From contig JAEWZS010000069.1 in NCBI GenBank assembly GCA_023458355.1, positions 1-6,492 of the forward strand: a DNA stretch of 6,492 nt. The letters are read 5' to 3'. Positions 1-4,808 of the stretch are shown piece by piece. Origin of the DNA: Bacillota bacterium. Lineage in GTDB: Bacteria > Bacillota > Clostridia > Christensenellales > CAG-138. Numbering within the stretch: the first letter of the stretch is position 1; each line of letters begins with the position of its first letter. Below the pieces are notes generated by a model. It had not been told where the DNA came from. It saw only the letters and a program-made list of their open reading frames with translations, and made no database searches. Position numbers and translations under genes: made by a program.

Positions 1-1
1 G

Positions 2-58
2 CAGGCAGTCGCAAAGAGCGTGGAGCTTTTGGAGAATATAGCGATTCCGATTGACTGA
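2..58 (+). CDS. C-terminal tail of an unidentified protein (partial)
   Basis: An open frame enters from the left edge and gives 18 residues ending ELLENIAIPID before a TGA at 56-58. It is the only plus-strand frame here with protein-like composition (a charged amphipathic stretch, then a short hydrophobic end). The stop lies one base from the stop of the convergent regulator gene, which is the tight packing expected of two real genes. The fragment is too short to assign a family. Given the neighbours, a molybdenum- or selenium-related gene is possible, but that is a guess from context only. Confidence 0.5.
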   Translation, partial: QAVAKSVELLENIAIPID

Positions 59-59
59 G

Positions 60-422
60 TTATTTCATATCCCCGAAAATCTCTTGGAAGGAGCTTTCTG
101 CGTAAGTGCGCAGCTCTTTTTGAAAACGGTCGAAGCGTGCGAGCATATCGTGCGCTTCGTTTGTTAAAGAAGCACCTCCGCCGTGTACGCCTCCGGTCTG
201 AGAGACAAGAAGCTTCATGCGAAGAGCCGATTCCGAATCCTTCACGATCCGCCAAGCTTTGGAGTATGCGAGGCTCATCTCCGCCGCAGCGCTACGAAGC
301 GAGTGCGTGCGATCCACACGCCTTAATAGCTCGGCAATGCCGGGACCGAAGCATTTCTCTCTTTCCTCGTCCTCGCGATACAGACGGATGGACAGCGTGT
401 AGCTCATAGGCGCATTCTTCAT
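60..422 (-). CDS. ModE-type winged-helix transcriptional regulator, DNA-binding domain only
   Basis: This is a 120-residue protein matching the N-terminal LysR-like winged helix of ModE, the molybdate-responsive regulator. The helix-turn-helix is at about residues 41-64 (SLRSAAAEMS, then SKAWRIVKDSE). The wing carries the family hallmark GGVHGGGASLT at 77-87. The remaining 30 residues look like the helix that dimerises in ModE. The two C-terminal molybdate-binding MOP domains of full-length ModE (about 260 aa) are absent, so any molybdate sensing would have to be indirect. Such single-domain forms are common in anaerobic Bacillota and Desulfo-type bacteria. The ATG at 422 follows AAGGAG with a 6-nt gap, which supports this start over the internal Met6. 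The gene is divergent from yqeC and shares a promoter region with it, so control of the selenium operon and of itself is likely. The family call is firm; the ligand and targets are inferred. Confidence 0.88.
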   Translation of the reverse strand: MKNAPMSYTLSIRLYREDEEREKCFGPGIAELLRRVDRTHSLRSAAAEMSLAYSKAWRIVKDSESALRMKLLVSQTGGVHGGGASLTNEAHDMLARFDRFQKELRTYAESSFQEIFGDMK

Positions 423-467
423 AGCTGACTCCTTACCTTAGGGTGAAACTTGGCCATAGTCACGCAC

Positions 468-476
468 ATTATAGCA
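468..476 (-). promoter_or_regulatory. Extended -10 promoter element of the ModE-like gene
   Basis: Read on the minus strand these nine bases are TGCTATAAT, a perfect TGn-extended -10 box. The start point would fall near 461, giving a leader of about 40 nt to the ATG at 422. No good -35 hexamer is seen at 16-18 bp spacing, which is typical of extended -10 promoters. The element lies about 15 bp from the -35 of the oppositely directed yqeC promoter, so the two polymerase footprints would overlap. Confidence 0.6.
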
Positions 477-483
477 GACTTCG

Positions 484-511
484 AGCGGATTTGACAGCCG
501 CTGTGGCGGAT
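484..511. repeat. Cluster of GCGG half-sites, candidate operator
   Basis: GCGGAT occurs at 485-490 and again at 506-511 in the same orientation, 21 bp apart (two helical turns). Between them CCGC at 498-501 forms an inverted repeat with GCGG at 506-509 (4-nt centre), and CCGCT at 498-502 pairs with AGCGG at 484-488. The cluster brackets and fills the -35 to -10 spacer of the yqeC promoter. This is a plausible binding site for the adjacent ModE-like protein, but it does not obviously match the E. coli ModE box, so the assignment is inference from position. Confidence 0.35.
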
Positions 512-519
512 GATATTCT
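491..519 (+). promoter_or_regulatory. Promoter of the yqeC-yqeB-selD operon
   Basis: TTGACA at 491-496 is a perfect -35 hexamer. After exactly 17 bp comes TATTCT at 514-519 (4 of 6 matches), preceded by TG at 511-512, an extended -10. The start point would be near 526, leaving a leader of about 54 nt. An 8-bp palindrome, ATCCGGAT at 523-530, lies over the predicted start, and a small GGCG/CGCC stem (548-560) precedes the ribosome binding site. Confidence 0.65.
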
Positions 520-579
520 GAAATCCGGATAAGAAAAACGAGTTTAAGGCGGTATACGCCACTCTTGGAAGGAGCGCAT

Positions 580-1275
580 GTGACATTACGTGAAGCGCTG
601 CTTATAGAAAAAGGCATTACGGCCATCGTGGGTGGCGGCGGAAAAACGACTCTTATGATGCGGCTTTCAAAAGAGCTTTCTTCTTTTGGAAGTGTGATCG
701 TATGCACCACCACGCACATTTTAGTGCCCGAGGGGATAGAGCTTTACTTAGGTGCAAATAAAGAAACCGTAAAAGAAGCGCTTAAAAAGCAATCTGTTAT
801 CTCCTTGGGTGAGCGTGAGGCGGAAACGGGGAAGCTTGTTGCACCAAAGCTTTCTATGAAAACACTTAAAGAGATTAGCGATTATGTTCTTGTAGAGGCG
901 GACGGCTCAAAGCGGCTTCCCTTAAAGGCGCATGCTGCGCACGAACCTCCGATACCCAGGGAGGTAAATCGCATTCTCTACGTTGTCGGGGCTGACGGTA
1001 TGGGGAAAACAGTACGTGAAGCGGCGCACAGGCCCGAGCTTTACGCAAAAATTATAGGCAAGTCAATGGAAGATATCGTTACGCCGGAGGACGCTGCATT
1101 TGCGGCAAGTACGATTAAAAACGCTGTTGCGGTCGTGAATAAAGTTGAATCGGAGCAGGCGCTTTGCGATGCGCGCCGGTTTGCGAAAACTTACGAGGGG
1201 AGGGTGGCGATTTGTTCGCTTAAAAGCGAACAACCGCTCATTGAGCTATGGGAAAACAAAAGCCGCTTGTGGTAA
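580..1275 (+). CDS. yqeC: YqeC, selenium-dependent molybdenum hydroxylase accessory protein (putative P-loop NTPase)
   Basis: This is a 231-residue member of the YqeC family, which co-occurs with YqeB and SelD in genomes that use selenium in molybdenum hydroxylases (xanthine dehydrogenase, purine hydroxylase and relatives). Its biochemical reaction is not established. A glycine-rich nucleotide-binding loop, GGGGKTT, is at residues 18-24. The family hallmark EADGSK is at 106-111, followed by LPLKA and HEPPIP around 113-126. The second glycine motif VVGADGMGKT (about 135-144) is also typical. The GTG at 580 is chosen because GGAAGGAG (567-574) sits 5 nt before it. An in-frame TTG at 565 would put the start before that ribosome binding site, and the ATG at 578 reads straight into TGA. 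The 3' end overlaps yqeB by 28 nt, implying one transcript and coupled translation. It is the first gene of the operon from the 491-519 promoter. The protein is probably cytoplasmic, as no signal peptide or membrane segment is visible. Confidence 0.9.
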   Translation: MTLREALLIEKGITAIVGGGGKTTLMMRLSKELSSFGSVIVCTTTHILVPEGIELYLGANKETVKEALKKQSVISLGEREAETGKLVAPKLSMKTLKEISDYVLVEADGSKRLPLKAHAAHEPPIPREVNRILYVVGADGMGKTVREAAHRPELYAKIIGKSMEDIVTPEDAAFAASTIKNAVAVVNKVESEQALCDARRFAKTYEGRVAICSLKSEQPLIELWENKSRLW

Positions 1276-2042
1276 TTAAAGGTGCCGGCGATTTGGCGAC
1301 AGGCGTAGCTTTAAGGCTCTTTCGTGCTAATTTTGCCGTAGTGATGACGGAGACAGAAACCCCGACGGCCATACGCCGAACCGTGAGTATTTCCCGGGCA
1401 ATCAAAGAAAAAACGGCTGTTGTTGAAGATGTTTCAGGGGTTTTAGCCATCGACGCAGAGGATGCGAGGCGTATTGTTGCATCGGGAAATATCGCCGTGC
1501 TCGTGGACGAGAAGGCGGACTGTGTAAAGGAACTCAACCCCGTTGCACTGGTGGACGCAATACTTGCAAAAAAAAACACGGGGACCGCAATTTTAGATGC
1601 GCCCATCGTCATTGCTCTCGGGCCGGGATTCACGGCGGGGGTCGACTGCCATGCTGCAATTGAGACCATGCGCGGGCATGATCTTGGCCGCGTGTATTAC
1701 GAAGGCAGCCCATATCCCGATACAAAGGAACCCGGCAGCATCGACGGACATACCTTCGAGCGCGTAATGCATACACCTAAAGAAGGCGTATTTCGCGCTG
1801 TGAAAAACATCGGCGATACGGTAAAAAAGGGAGAAACGGTGGCCTACGTGAACGACGCACCCGTGAAAGCAAAAATCGACGGGATACTGCGCGGGATTTT
1901 GCCCGACAAAATGGAAGTAGTAAAGGGCATGAAATGTGCGGATGTAGACCCGCGCTGTAAGCTTCACCATTGCTTTTCGGTGTCCGACAAAGCGCGCGCT
2001 TTGGGCGGCGCGGTGCTCGAGGCCATTTTACATTTTTCCTAA
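1248..2042 (+). CDS. yqeB: YqeB, EF2563-type selenium-dependent molybdenum hydroxylase system protein
   Basis: This 264-residue protein is of the usual length for the YqeB/EF2563 family, a genetic marker of the SDMH trait and proposed to help insert or mature the selenium ligand of the molybdenum cofactor. Its exact chemistry is unknown. The N-terminus is a Rossmann-like segment with the hallmark VVIKGAGDLATG (residues 8-19). The centre has DAPIVIALGPGFTAG then VDCHAAIETMRGH (117-144). A lipoyl/biotinyl-like hammerhead region follows (GVFRAVKNIGDTVKKGE, 180-196), and the C-terminus has KCADVDPRC (229-237) with two conserved-looking cysteines. The ATG at 1248 lies inside the end of yqeC and has only a poor ribosome binding site, so translation probably depends on coupling. 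A GTG at 1269 would still keep the core motif, but ATG is preferred. The stop is 18 nt before selD. The family call is firm; the role is known mainly from comparative genomics and E. faecalis genetics. Confidence 0.92.
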   Translation: MGKQKPLVVIKGAGDLATGVALRLFRANFAVVMTETETPTAIRRTVSISRAIKEKTAVVEDVSGVLAIDAEDARRIVASGNIAVLVDEKADCVKELNPVALVDAILAKKNTGTAILDAPIVIALGPGFTAGVDCHAAIETMRGHDLGRVYYEGSPYPDTKEPGSIDGHTFERVMHTPKEGVFRAVKNIGDTVKKGETVAYVNDAPVKAKIDGILRGILPDKMEVVKGMKCADVDPRCKLHHCFSVSDKARALGGAVLEAILHFS

Positions 2043-2060
2043 GAGATTTGGGGTTGCAAC

Positions 2061-3095
2061 ATGAACGACGACATTAAACTTACTAAACTCGCTAAATGTG
2101 CAGGCTGTGGCGCCAAGGTGGGCGCAGGCACACTATCAAAGCTTTTGACCGGGCTTCCGACGCTTAAAGATGAAAATCTTCTTGTCGGCTACGACAAAAG
2201 CGACGATGCCGCGGTATATAAGGTAAATGATGAGCTGGCGCTCGTGCAGACGCTCGACTTCTTTCCGCCTATCGCGGATGATCCGTACCTGTTTGGCCAG
2301 ATTGCCGCGACGAATGCATTGAGCGATATCTACGCCATGGGAGGCGAACCAAAGATTGCGCTCAATATTCTGTGCGTACCGGAAAAAATGCCCGATGAAC
2401 ATGTGCACGCCATTTTGCGTGGCGGATACGAAAAGGTATATGAAGCTGGGGCCGTGATAGCCGGAGGGCATAGCATATTTGATGATGAGCCAAAATATGG
2501 TTTGAGCGTGACAGGCTTTGTGCACCCTGAAAGAATACTTTCTAACAGCGGTGCGAAGGTAGGCGACGTGCTTTTTCTCACAAAACCGCTCGGAATTGGC
2601 ATACTCTCCACGGCGATGAAAGCAGAACTCTTAAGTAAAGATGGCGAAGAAAGCATGTACCGCCTCATGACTACGCTCAACAAGGCCGCGCGCGATGTTA
2701 TTGTGCGGTTTGACGTGCATGCCTGTACGGATGTGACGGGATTCGGTTTTTTGGGCCACGCGCTTGAAATGGCGCAGGGATCGGGGTCTACCATTCAAGT
2801 CGATACTAAGAAACTGGATATCTTGCCCGAGGCGCTTTCCTTTGCGCGCATGGGACTATTGCCTGCCGGGCTTTACCGAAACCGCAGTTTCACGCAAGAT
2901 GCCGTGGACGCAGGGGATACGGCGCTCGAAATACAGGATGTACTGCATGACCCGCAAACCTCGGGAGGGCTTCTTATTGCCGTCGAACCGGAGCAGGCAG
3001 ATGCATTTTATGAAGCTATTAAAAATGAGGTACCGAGTGCGCAGCGAATAGGCACTGTAATGCCTTACGACGGGGCATATATAAGGCTCAGATGA
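2061..3095 (+). CDS. selD: Selenide, water dikinase (selenophosphate synthase)
   Basis: The enzyme makes selenophosphate from selenide, ATP and water, releasing AMP and phosphate. Selenophosphate is the selenium donor for selenocysteine, selenouridine tRNA and the SDMH cofactor. At 344 residues it is full length. The flexible glycine-rich N-terminus carries the catalytic pair as AGCGAK, with Cys16 and Lys19 matching E. coli Cys17 and Lys20. The second, dispensable cysteine of E. coli (Cys19) is Ala here. The metal/ATP-binding acidic motif SDDAAVY (47-53), TLDFFPP (64-70) and the ATNALSDIYAMGG block (83-95) are intact, and the C-terminal AIRS-like half has TDVTGFGFLGHALEMA and DPQTSGGLL. The catalytic residue is a plain Cys codon, so no in-frame UGA is needed. 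A GGGG stretch 7 nt upstream serves as the ribosome binding site. The gene is third in the yqeC-yqeB-selD operon. With no selA or selB alongside, a dedicated SDMH role is inferred. Confidence 0.97.
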   Translation: MNDDIKLTKLAKCAGCGAKVGAGTLSKLLTGLPTLKDENLLVGYDKSDDAAVYKVNDELALVQTLDFFPPIADDPYLFGQIAATNALSDIYAMGGEPKIALNILCVPEKMPDEHVHAILRGGYEKVYEAGAVIAGGHSIFDDEPKYGLSVTGFVHPERILSNSGAKVGDVLFLTKPLGIGILSTAMKAELLSKDGEESMYRLMTTLNKAARDVIVRFDVHACTDVTGFGFLGHALEMAQGSGSTIQVDTKKLDILPEALSFARMGLLPAGLYRNRSFTQDAVDAGDTALEIQDVLHDPQTSGGLLIAVEPEQADAFYEAIKNEVPSAQRIGTVMPYDGAYIRLR

Positions 3096-3098
3096 GGC

Positions 3099-3127
3099 TT
3101 GACGCGAAACAAAGGTTTTGCTAGGAT
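3099..3127 (+). promoter_or_regulatory. Promoter of the guanidine riboswitch-gdx unit
   Basis: TTGACG at 3099-3104 (5 of 6) is followed, after exactly 17 bp, by TAGGAT at 3122-3127 (4 of 6), with TGC immediately before it as an extended -10. The start point would be near 3134, about 11 nt before the first conserved riboswitch base. The -35 begins only 4 nt after the selD stop codon, so gdx has its own promoter rather than depending on the selenium operon. Confidence 0.7.
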
Positions 3128-3140
3128 AAATAAGCAACAG

Positions 3141-3234
3141 TTTTCTAGGGTTCCGCGGCTAACGCCGGACAGCGACCAAGAGAAGACGCGCGGTAAGGTG
3201 CCGCGTCACACGGAGGGAGAAAAGCCCGGGAGAT
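3141..3234 (+). promoter_or_regulatory. Guanidine-I riboswitch aptamer (ykkC class)
   Basis: The leader carries the conserved blocks of the ykkC RNA in order: CTAGGGTTCCG at 3145-3155, then ACACGGAGGG at 3208-3217 and AAAAGCCCGGGAGA at about 3220-3233. Between them are a CGGC/GCCG stem (3156-3167 region) and a GACGCG/CGCGTC hairpin (about 3184-3206). Guanidine-I is preferred over the related ppGpp, PRPP and nucleoside-diphosphate subtypes because the next gene is a guanidinium exporter. That subtype choice rests on context more than on individual bases. In the known mechanism guanidine stabilises the aptamer and prevents the downstream terminator from forming, switching expression on. Confidence 0.93.
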
Positions 3235-3269
3235 ATCGCATGCGATATCCCCGGGCTCATTTTAATTTA
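3223..3269 (+). terminator. Riboswitch-controlled intrinsic terminator
   Basis: AGCCCGGG (3223-3230) plus GATATCGC (3232-3239) pairs with GCGATATC (3242-3249) plus CCCGGGCT (3250-3257). With a CAUG loop this gives a 15-bp stem interrupted only by a bulged A at 3231. It is followed by CATTTTAATTT, a moderate U-tract. The left arm is the 3' conserved strand of the aptamer, so aptamer and terminator are mutually exclusive, as expected of an ON switch. On the minus strand the hairpin is followed by TTTTC, so weak bidirectional activity is possible. Confidence 0.88.
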
Positions 3270-3279
3270 GGGGGTTATT

Positions 3280-3597
3280 ATGAACTGGTTGTATCTAATT
3301 ATCGCGGGGCTTTTTGAAGTGGTTTGGGCGACGGGGCTAAAATACTCGGAGGGTTTTTCAAAGCTGTGGCCTTCCGTCGTCACGGTGGGCGGCATGATTG
3401 TGAGCTTCTATTTTCTTTCGCTCGCCACAAAAACGCTACCGCTTGGCACGGCGTACGCCATATGGACAGGGATAGGTGCCTTAGGCGCGGTACTTGTGGG
3501 GATATTTTTGTTTCACGAGCCTGTAAGCCTTCCGAGACTTGGTTTTTTATGTCTCATCCTTATCGGTATACTGGGGCTCAAACTTACTTCTGCTTAA
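3280..3597 (+). CDS. gdx: Guanidinium/H+ antiporter, SMR family (Gdx, formerly SugE)
   Basis: This 105-residue inner-membrane protein has four transmembrane helices (roughly 2-20, 31-50, 58-79 and 85-103), the full SMR length. It aligns closely with E. coli SugE/Gdx: AGLFEVVWATGLKYSEGF at 9-26, then LPLGTAYAIWTGIGALGA, and GILGLKL near the end. Glu13 is the conserved proton- and substrate-coupling carboxylate. The GLKYSEGF and TAYAIWTGIGA motifs, together with the upstream guanidine riboswitch, point to the Gdx branch (guanidinium export) rather than the Qac/EmrE polyaromatic-cation branch. The protein would act as an antiparallel dimer. The ATG follows AGGGGG (3269-3274) by 5 nt, just past the terminator, so expression should require guanidine. 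Its last 14 nt overlap the convergent DUF1275 gene, with no dedicated terminator seen after it. Confidence 0.96.
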   Translation: MNWLYLIIAGLFEVVWATGLKYSEGFSKLWPSVVTVGGMIVSFYFLSLATKTLPLGTAYAIWTGIGALGAVLVGIFLFHEPVSLPRLGFLCLILIGILGLKLTSA

Positions 3598-4261
3598 CAA
3601 GCGGATCCTCGCGGTTGAGCATTAAAAGGAATGCGGCAAGTAGAAACGGTAAACAGGCAAGAACGGAGAGCTCGCGCCAAAGGGAAACAACAAAGTTGCC
3701 GAGCACTGCGCCTAAAACGAACATCGCAATCACGCTCAAATAGAGAAAGCCGTTTTTGAGCATCTGCCTTTCTTTGGTGAAGCCGTAGTCGCAAAGAGCA
3801 TGCGTGGCGGCGCGCAGATTGCCTATGCACATCGTGGTGGCGATGCTGCTGCCGTTTACTTTGCGAAAGCTCTGCACCTGTGTGCCGCAGGCAAAAGAAA
3901 TAAGGCTGTTTGCGGCAAGGTTGAGGCTCTGCGGGAAAAAAGCCGCTGCACTAAGGCAAACCATCTCAAGTACAAGTGCCGCCTGCCGCCAATGCAGCCG
4001 GCCCGTATTGGGGACGCGGTAATACATAATTTGCGCAAGCGCAATGCCAAAGGCAAATGCCAGCACGGGCATGAGGTAGCGAATCGCTTCACCAAAATTG
4101 CCGGTAGATAGGTTGACGCCGAACAACAGCATGTTTCCGGTCTGCGCGTTGGCGAATACTTCATCGCGGCAAAGGTAGGAGTACGCGTCCATAAGTCCGC
4201 CGCTTAAGCTTAAAAGAGCAGCCACAGGGAAGGATTCGGACGCCTGTAATCGCTGTTTCAA
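3584..4261 (-). CDS. DUF1275 (YoaK family) integral membrane protein
   Basis: This 225-residue polytopic membrane protein belongs to the YoaK/DUF1275 family, whose function is unknown. The N-terminal family signature is clear: GGLMDAYSYLCR at 21-32 and FANAQTGNML at 36-45. About six hydrophobic segments follow (near 11-30, 62-81, 92-110, 113-128, 172-192, 198-215). CGTQVQSFRKVNG and TTMCIGNLR (125-150) form the second conserved block. The start is TTG at 4261. A TGA in the same frame lies a few codons upstream, so no earlier start exists. TTG overlaps the acetyltransferase stop as TTGA, and AAGGGG lies 9 nt before it, so translational coupling is likely. The stop codon lies inside the end of gdx on the other strand (14-nt tail-to-tail overlap). 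The family call is strong; the substrate is unknown. Confidence 0.9.
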   Translation of the reverse strand: MKQRLQASESFPVAALLSLSGGLMDAYSYLCRDEVFANAQTGNMLLFGVNLSTGNFGEAIRYLMPVLAFAFGIALAQIMYYRVPNTGRLHWRQAALVLEMVCLSAAAFFPQSLNLAANSLISFACGTQVQSFRKVNGSSIATTMCIGNLRAATHALCDYGFTKERQMLKNGFLYLSVIAMFVLGAVLGNFVVSLWRELSVLACLPFLLAAFLLMLNREDPLVKQK

Positions 4262-4752
4262 TGAATGTCACCCCTTACCTTAACCGCCTTAGTAAAAATA
4301 GGCAGACCGTTTGCGGCAGGCTTGTGAAAATCCTTATAACCGCACGCAATCCAAAACTGCTTCGCCGGCCCGTAAGCGCATACATAAAGGCCTTCCACGT
4401 CATGCGCGAGAAGCTCTTTTTCAACATGCGAAACAAGCGCTTTGCCAAAGCCTTTCTTTTGAAAGTGCGGTGTAAGACCAATTTCCAGTATGGTGCCATA
4501 GTTTATAATTTCGGTAAAATCACCGCAGCCATCGTCTTTTTTATAAAGTGCAAAGCCTGCCGGTACCGCTTCACAATATGCGAGGCAACCGCAAAGCTCG
4601 CCGCAAATAACACCGTCAAACAGGCGGCGGATAAAAGCATCAATCACATCTTCCGGTGTATCCGCATCTTCGGCGGTGCGATAGTATTCCGTTATCAAGC
4701 GATGAAATTCTATAAAGTTATCAAGTGAAATCGGCTCAAAGCGAAGAGTCAT
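4258..4752 (-). CDS. GNAT-family N-acetyltransferase
   Basis: This 164-residue protein has the GNAT fold. The acetyl-CoA-binding motif A is at about 88-110, with the strand ILEIGLTP followed by the pyrophosphate loop QKKGFGKAL (98-106). The C-terminal part has the expected strand and helix (GLYVCAYGPAKQFWIACGYK, 121-140), where FWIACGYK matches the common FYxxxGF end motif of motif B. The acceptor substrate cannot be read from sequence. The N-terminal half is rich in cysteine (five between 50 and 76), which is unusual but of unknown meaning. The ATG at 4752 is preceded by AGGAG with a 6-nt gap. The gene lies 48 nt downstream of the aminotransferase and overlaps the DUF1275 start, so the three are probably one minus-strand transcript. 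No convincing separate promoter is visible in the 48-nt gap. Confidence 0.88.
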   Translation of the reverse strand: MTLRFEPISLDNFIEFHRLITEYYRTAEDADTPEDVIDAFIRRLFDGVICGELCGCLAYCEAVPAGFALYKKDDGCGDFTEIINYGTILEIGLTPHFQKKGFGKALVSHVEKELLAHDVEGLYVCAYGPAKQFWIACGYKDFHKPAANGLPIFTKAVKVRGDIH

Positions 4753-4783
4753 AGAAAACTCCTATATAGCGTTGTTTTTGCAC

Positions 4784-4808
4784 CGGAATAATGACTGGTA
4801 TTATTCCG
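4784..4808. repeat. 9-bp inverted repeat spanning the aminotransferase stop codon
   Basis: CGGAATAAT (4784-4792) and ATTATTCCG (4800-4808) are perfect inverted arms around a 7-nt loop, and the aminotransferase stop TAA lies in one arm. On the minus strand the hairpin is followed by GTGCAAAAAC, not a U-tract, so it is not a standard intrinsic terminator. It may be an attenuating or processing hairpin between aminotransferase and acetyltransferase, or a 3' stabiliser. Confidence 0.5.

Noticed and set aside
565..579. TTG at 565 as the yqeC start
   Set aside because: It lies before and within the GGAAGGAG ribosome binding site; GTG at 580 has the correct 5-nt spacing and fits the usual N-terminus. 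The ATG at 578 is followed at once by TGA.
423..579. Moco-type riboswitch in front of yqeC
   Set aside because: The predicted leader is only about 54 nt and holds one small GGCG/CGCC stem, too little for the Moco RNA motif.
1238..1669. 143-residue open frame on the minus strand inside yqeB
   Set aside because: It is antisense to a firmly identified gene, is of low-complexity Ala/Ser/Thr composition and has no recognisable domain.
2061..2120. Possible selenocysteine (in-frame UGA) in SelD
   Set aside because: The catalytic position is an ordinary cysteine codon (TGT, Cys16) and the frame is open to the TGA at 3093-3095.
2330..2794. 154-residue open frame on the minus strand inside selD
   Set aside because: It is antisense to selD, whose motifs are intact throughout, and has no family resemblance or ribosome binding site of note.
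3099..3317. 72-residue plus-strand open frame between selD and gdx
   Set aside because: It runs through the promoter, the riboswitch and the terminator; the conserved bases are explained by RNA structure, not by protein.
4261..4728. 155-residue plus-strand open frame opposite the acetyltransferase
   Set aside because: The opposite strand encodes a clear GNAT with motif A and a good ribosome binding site; this frame is basic and featureless.
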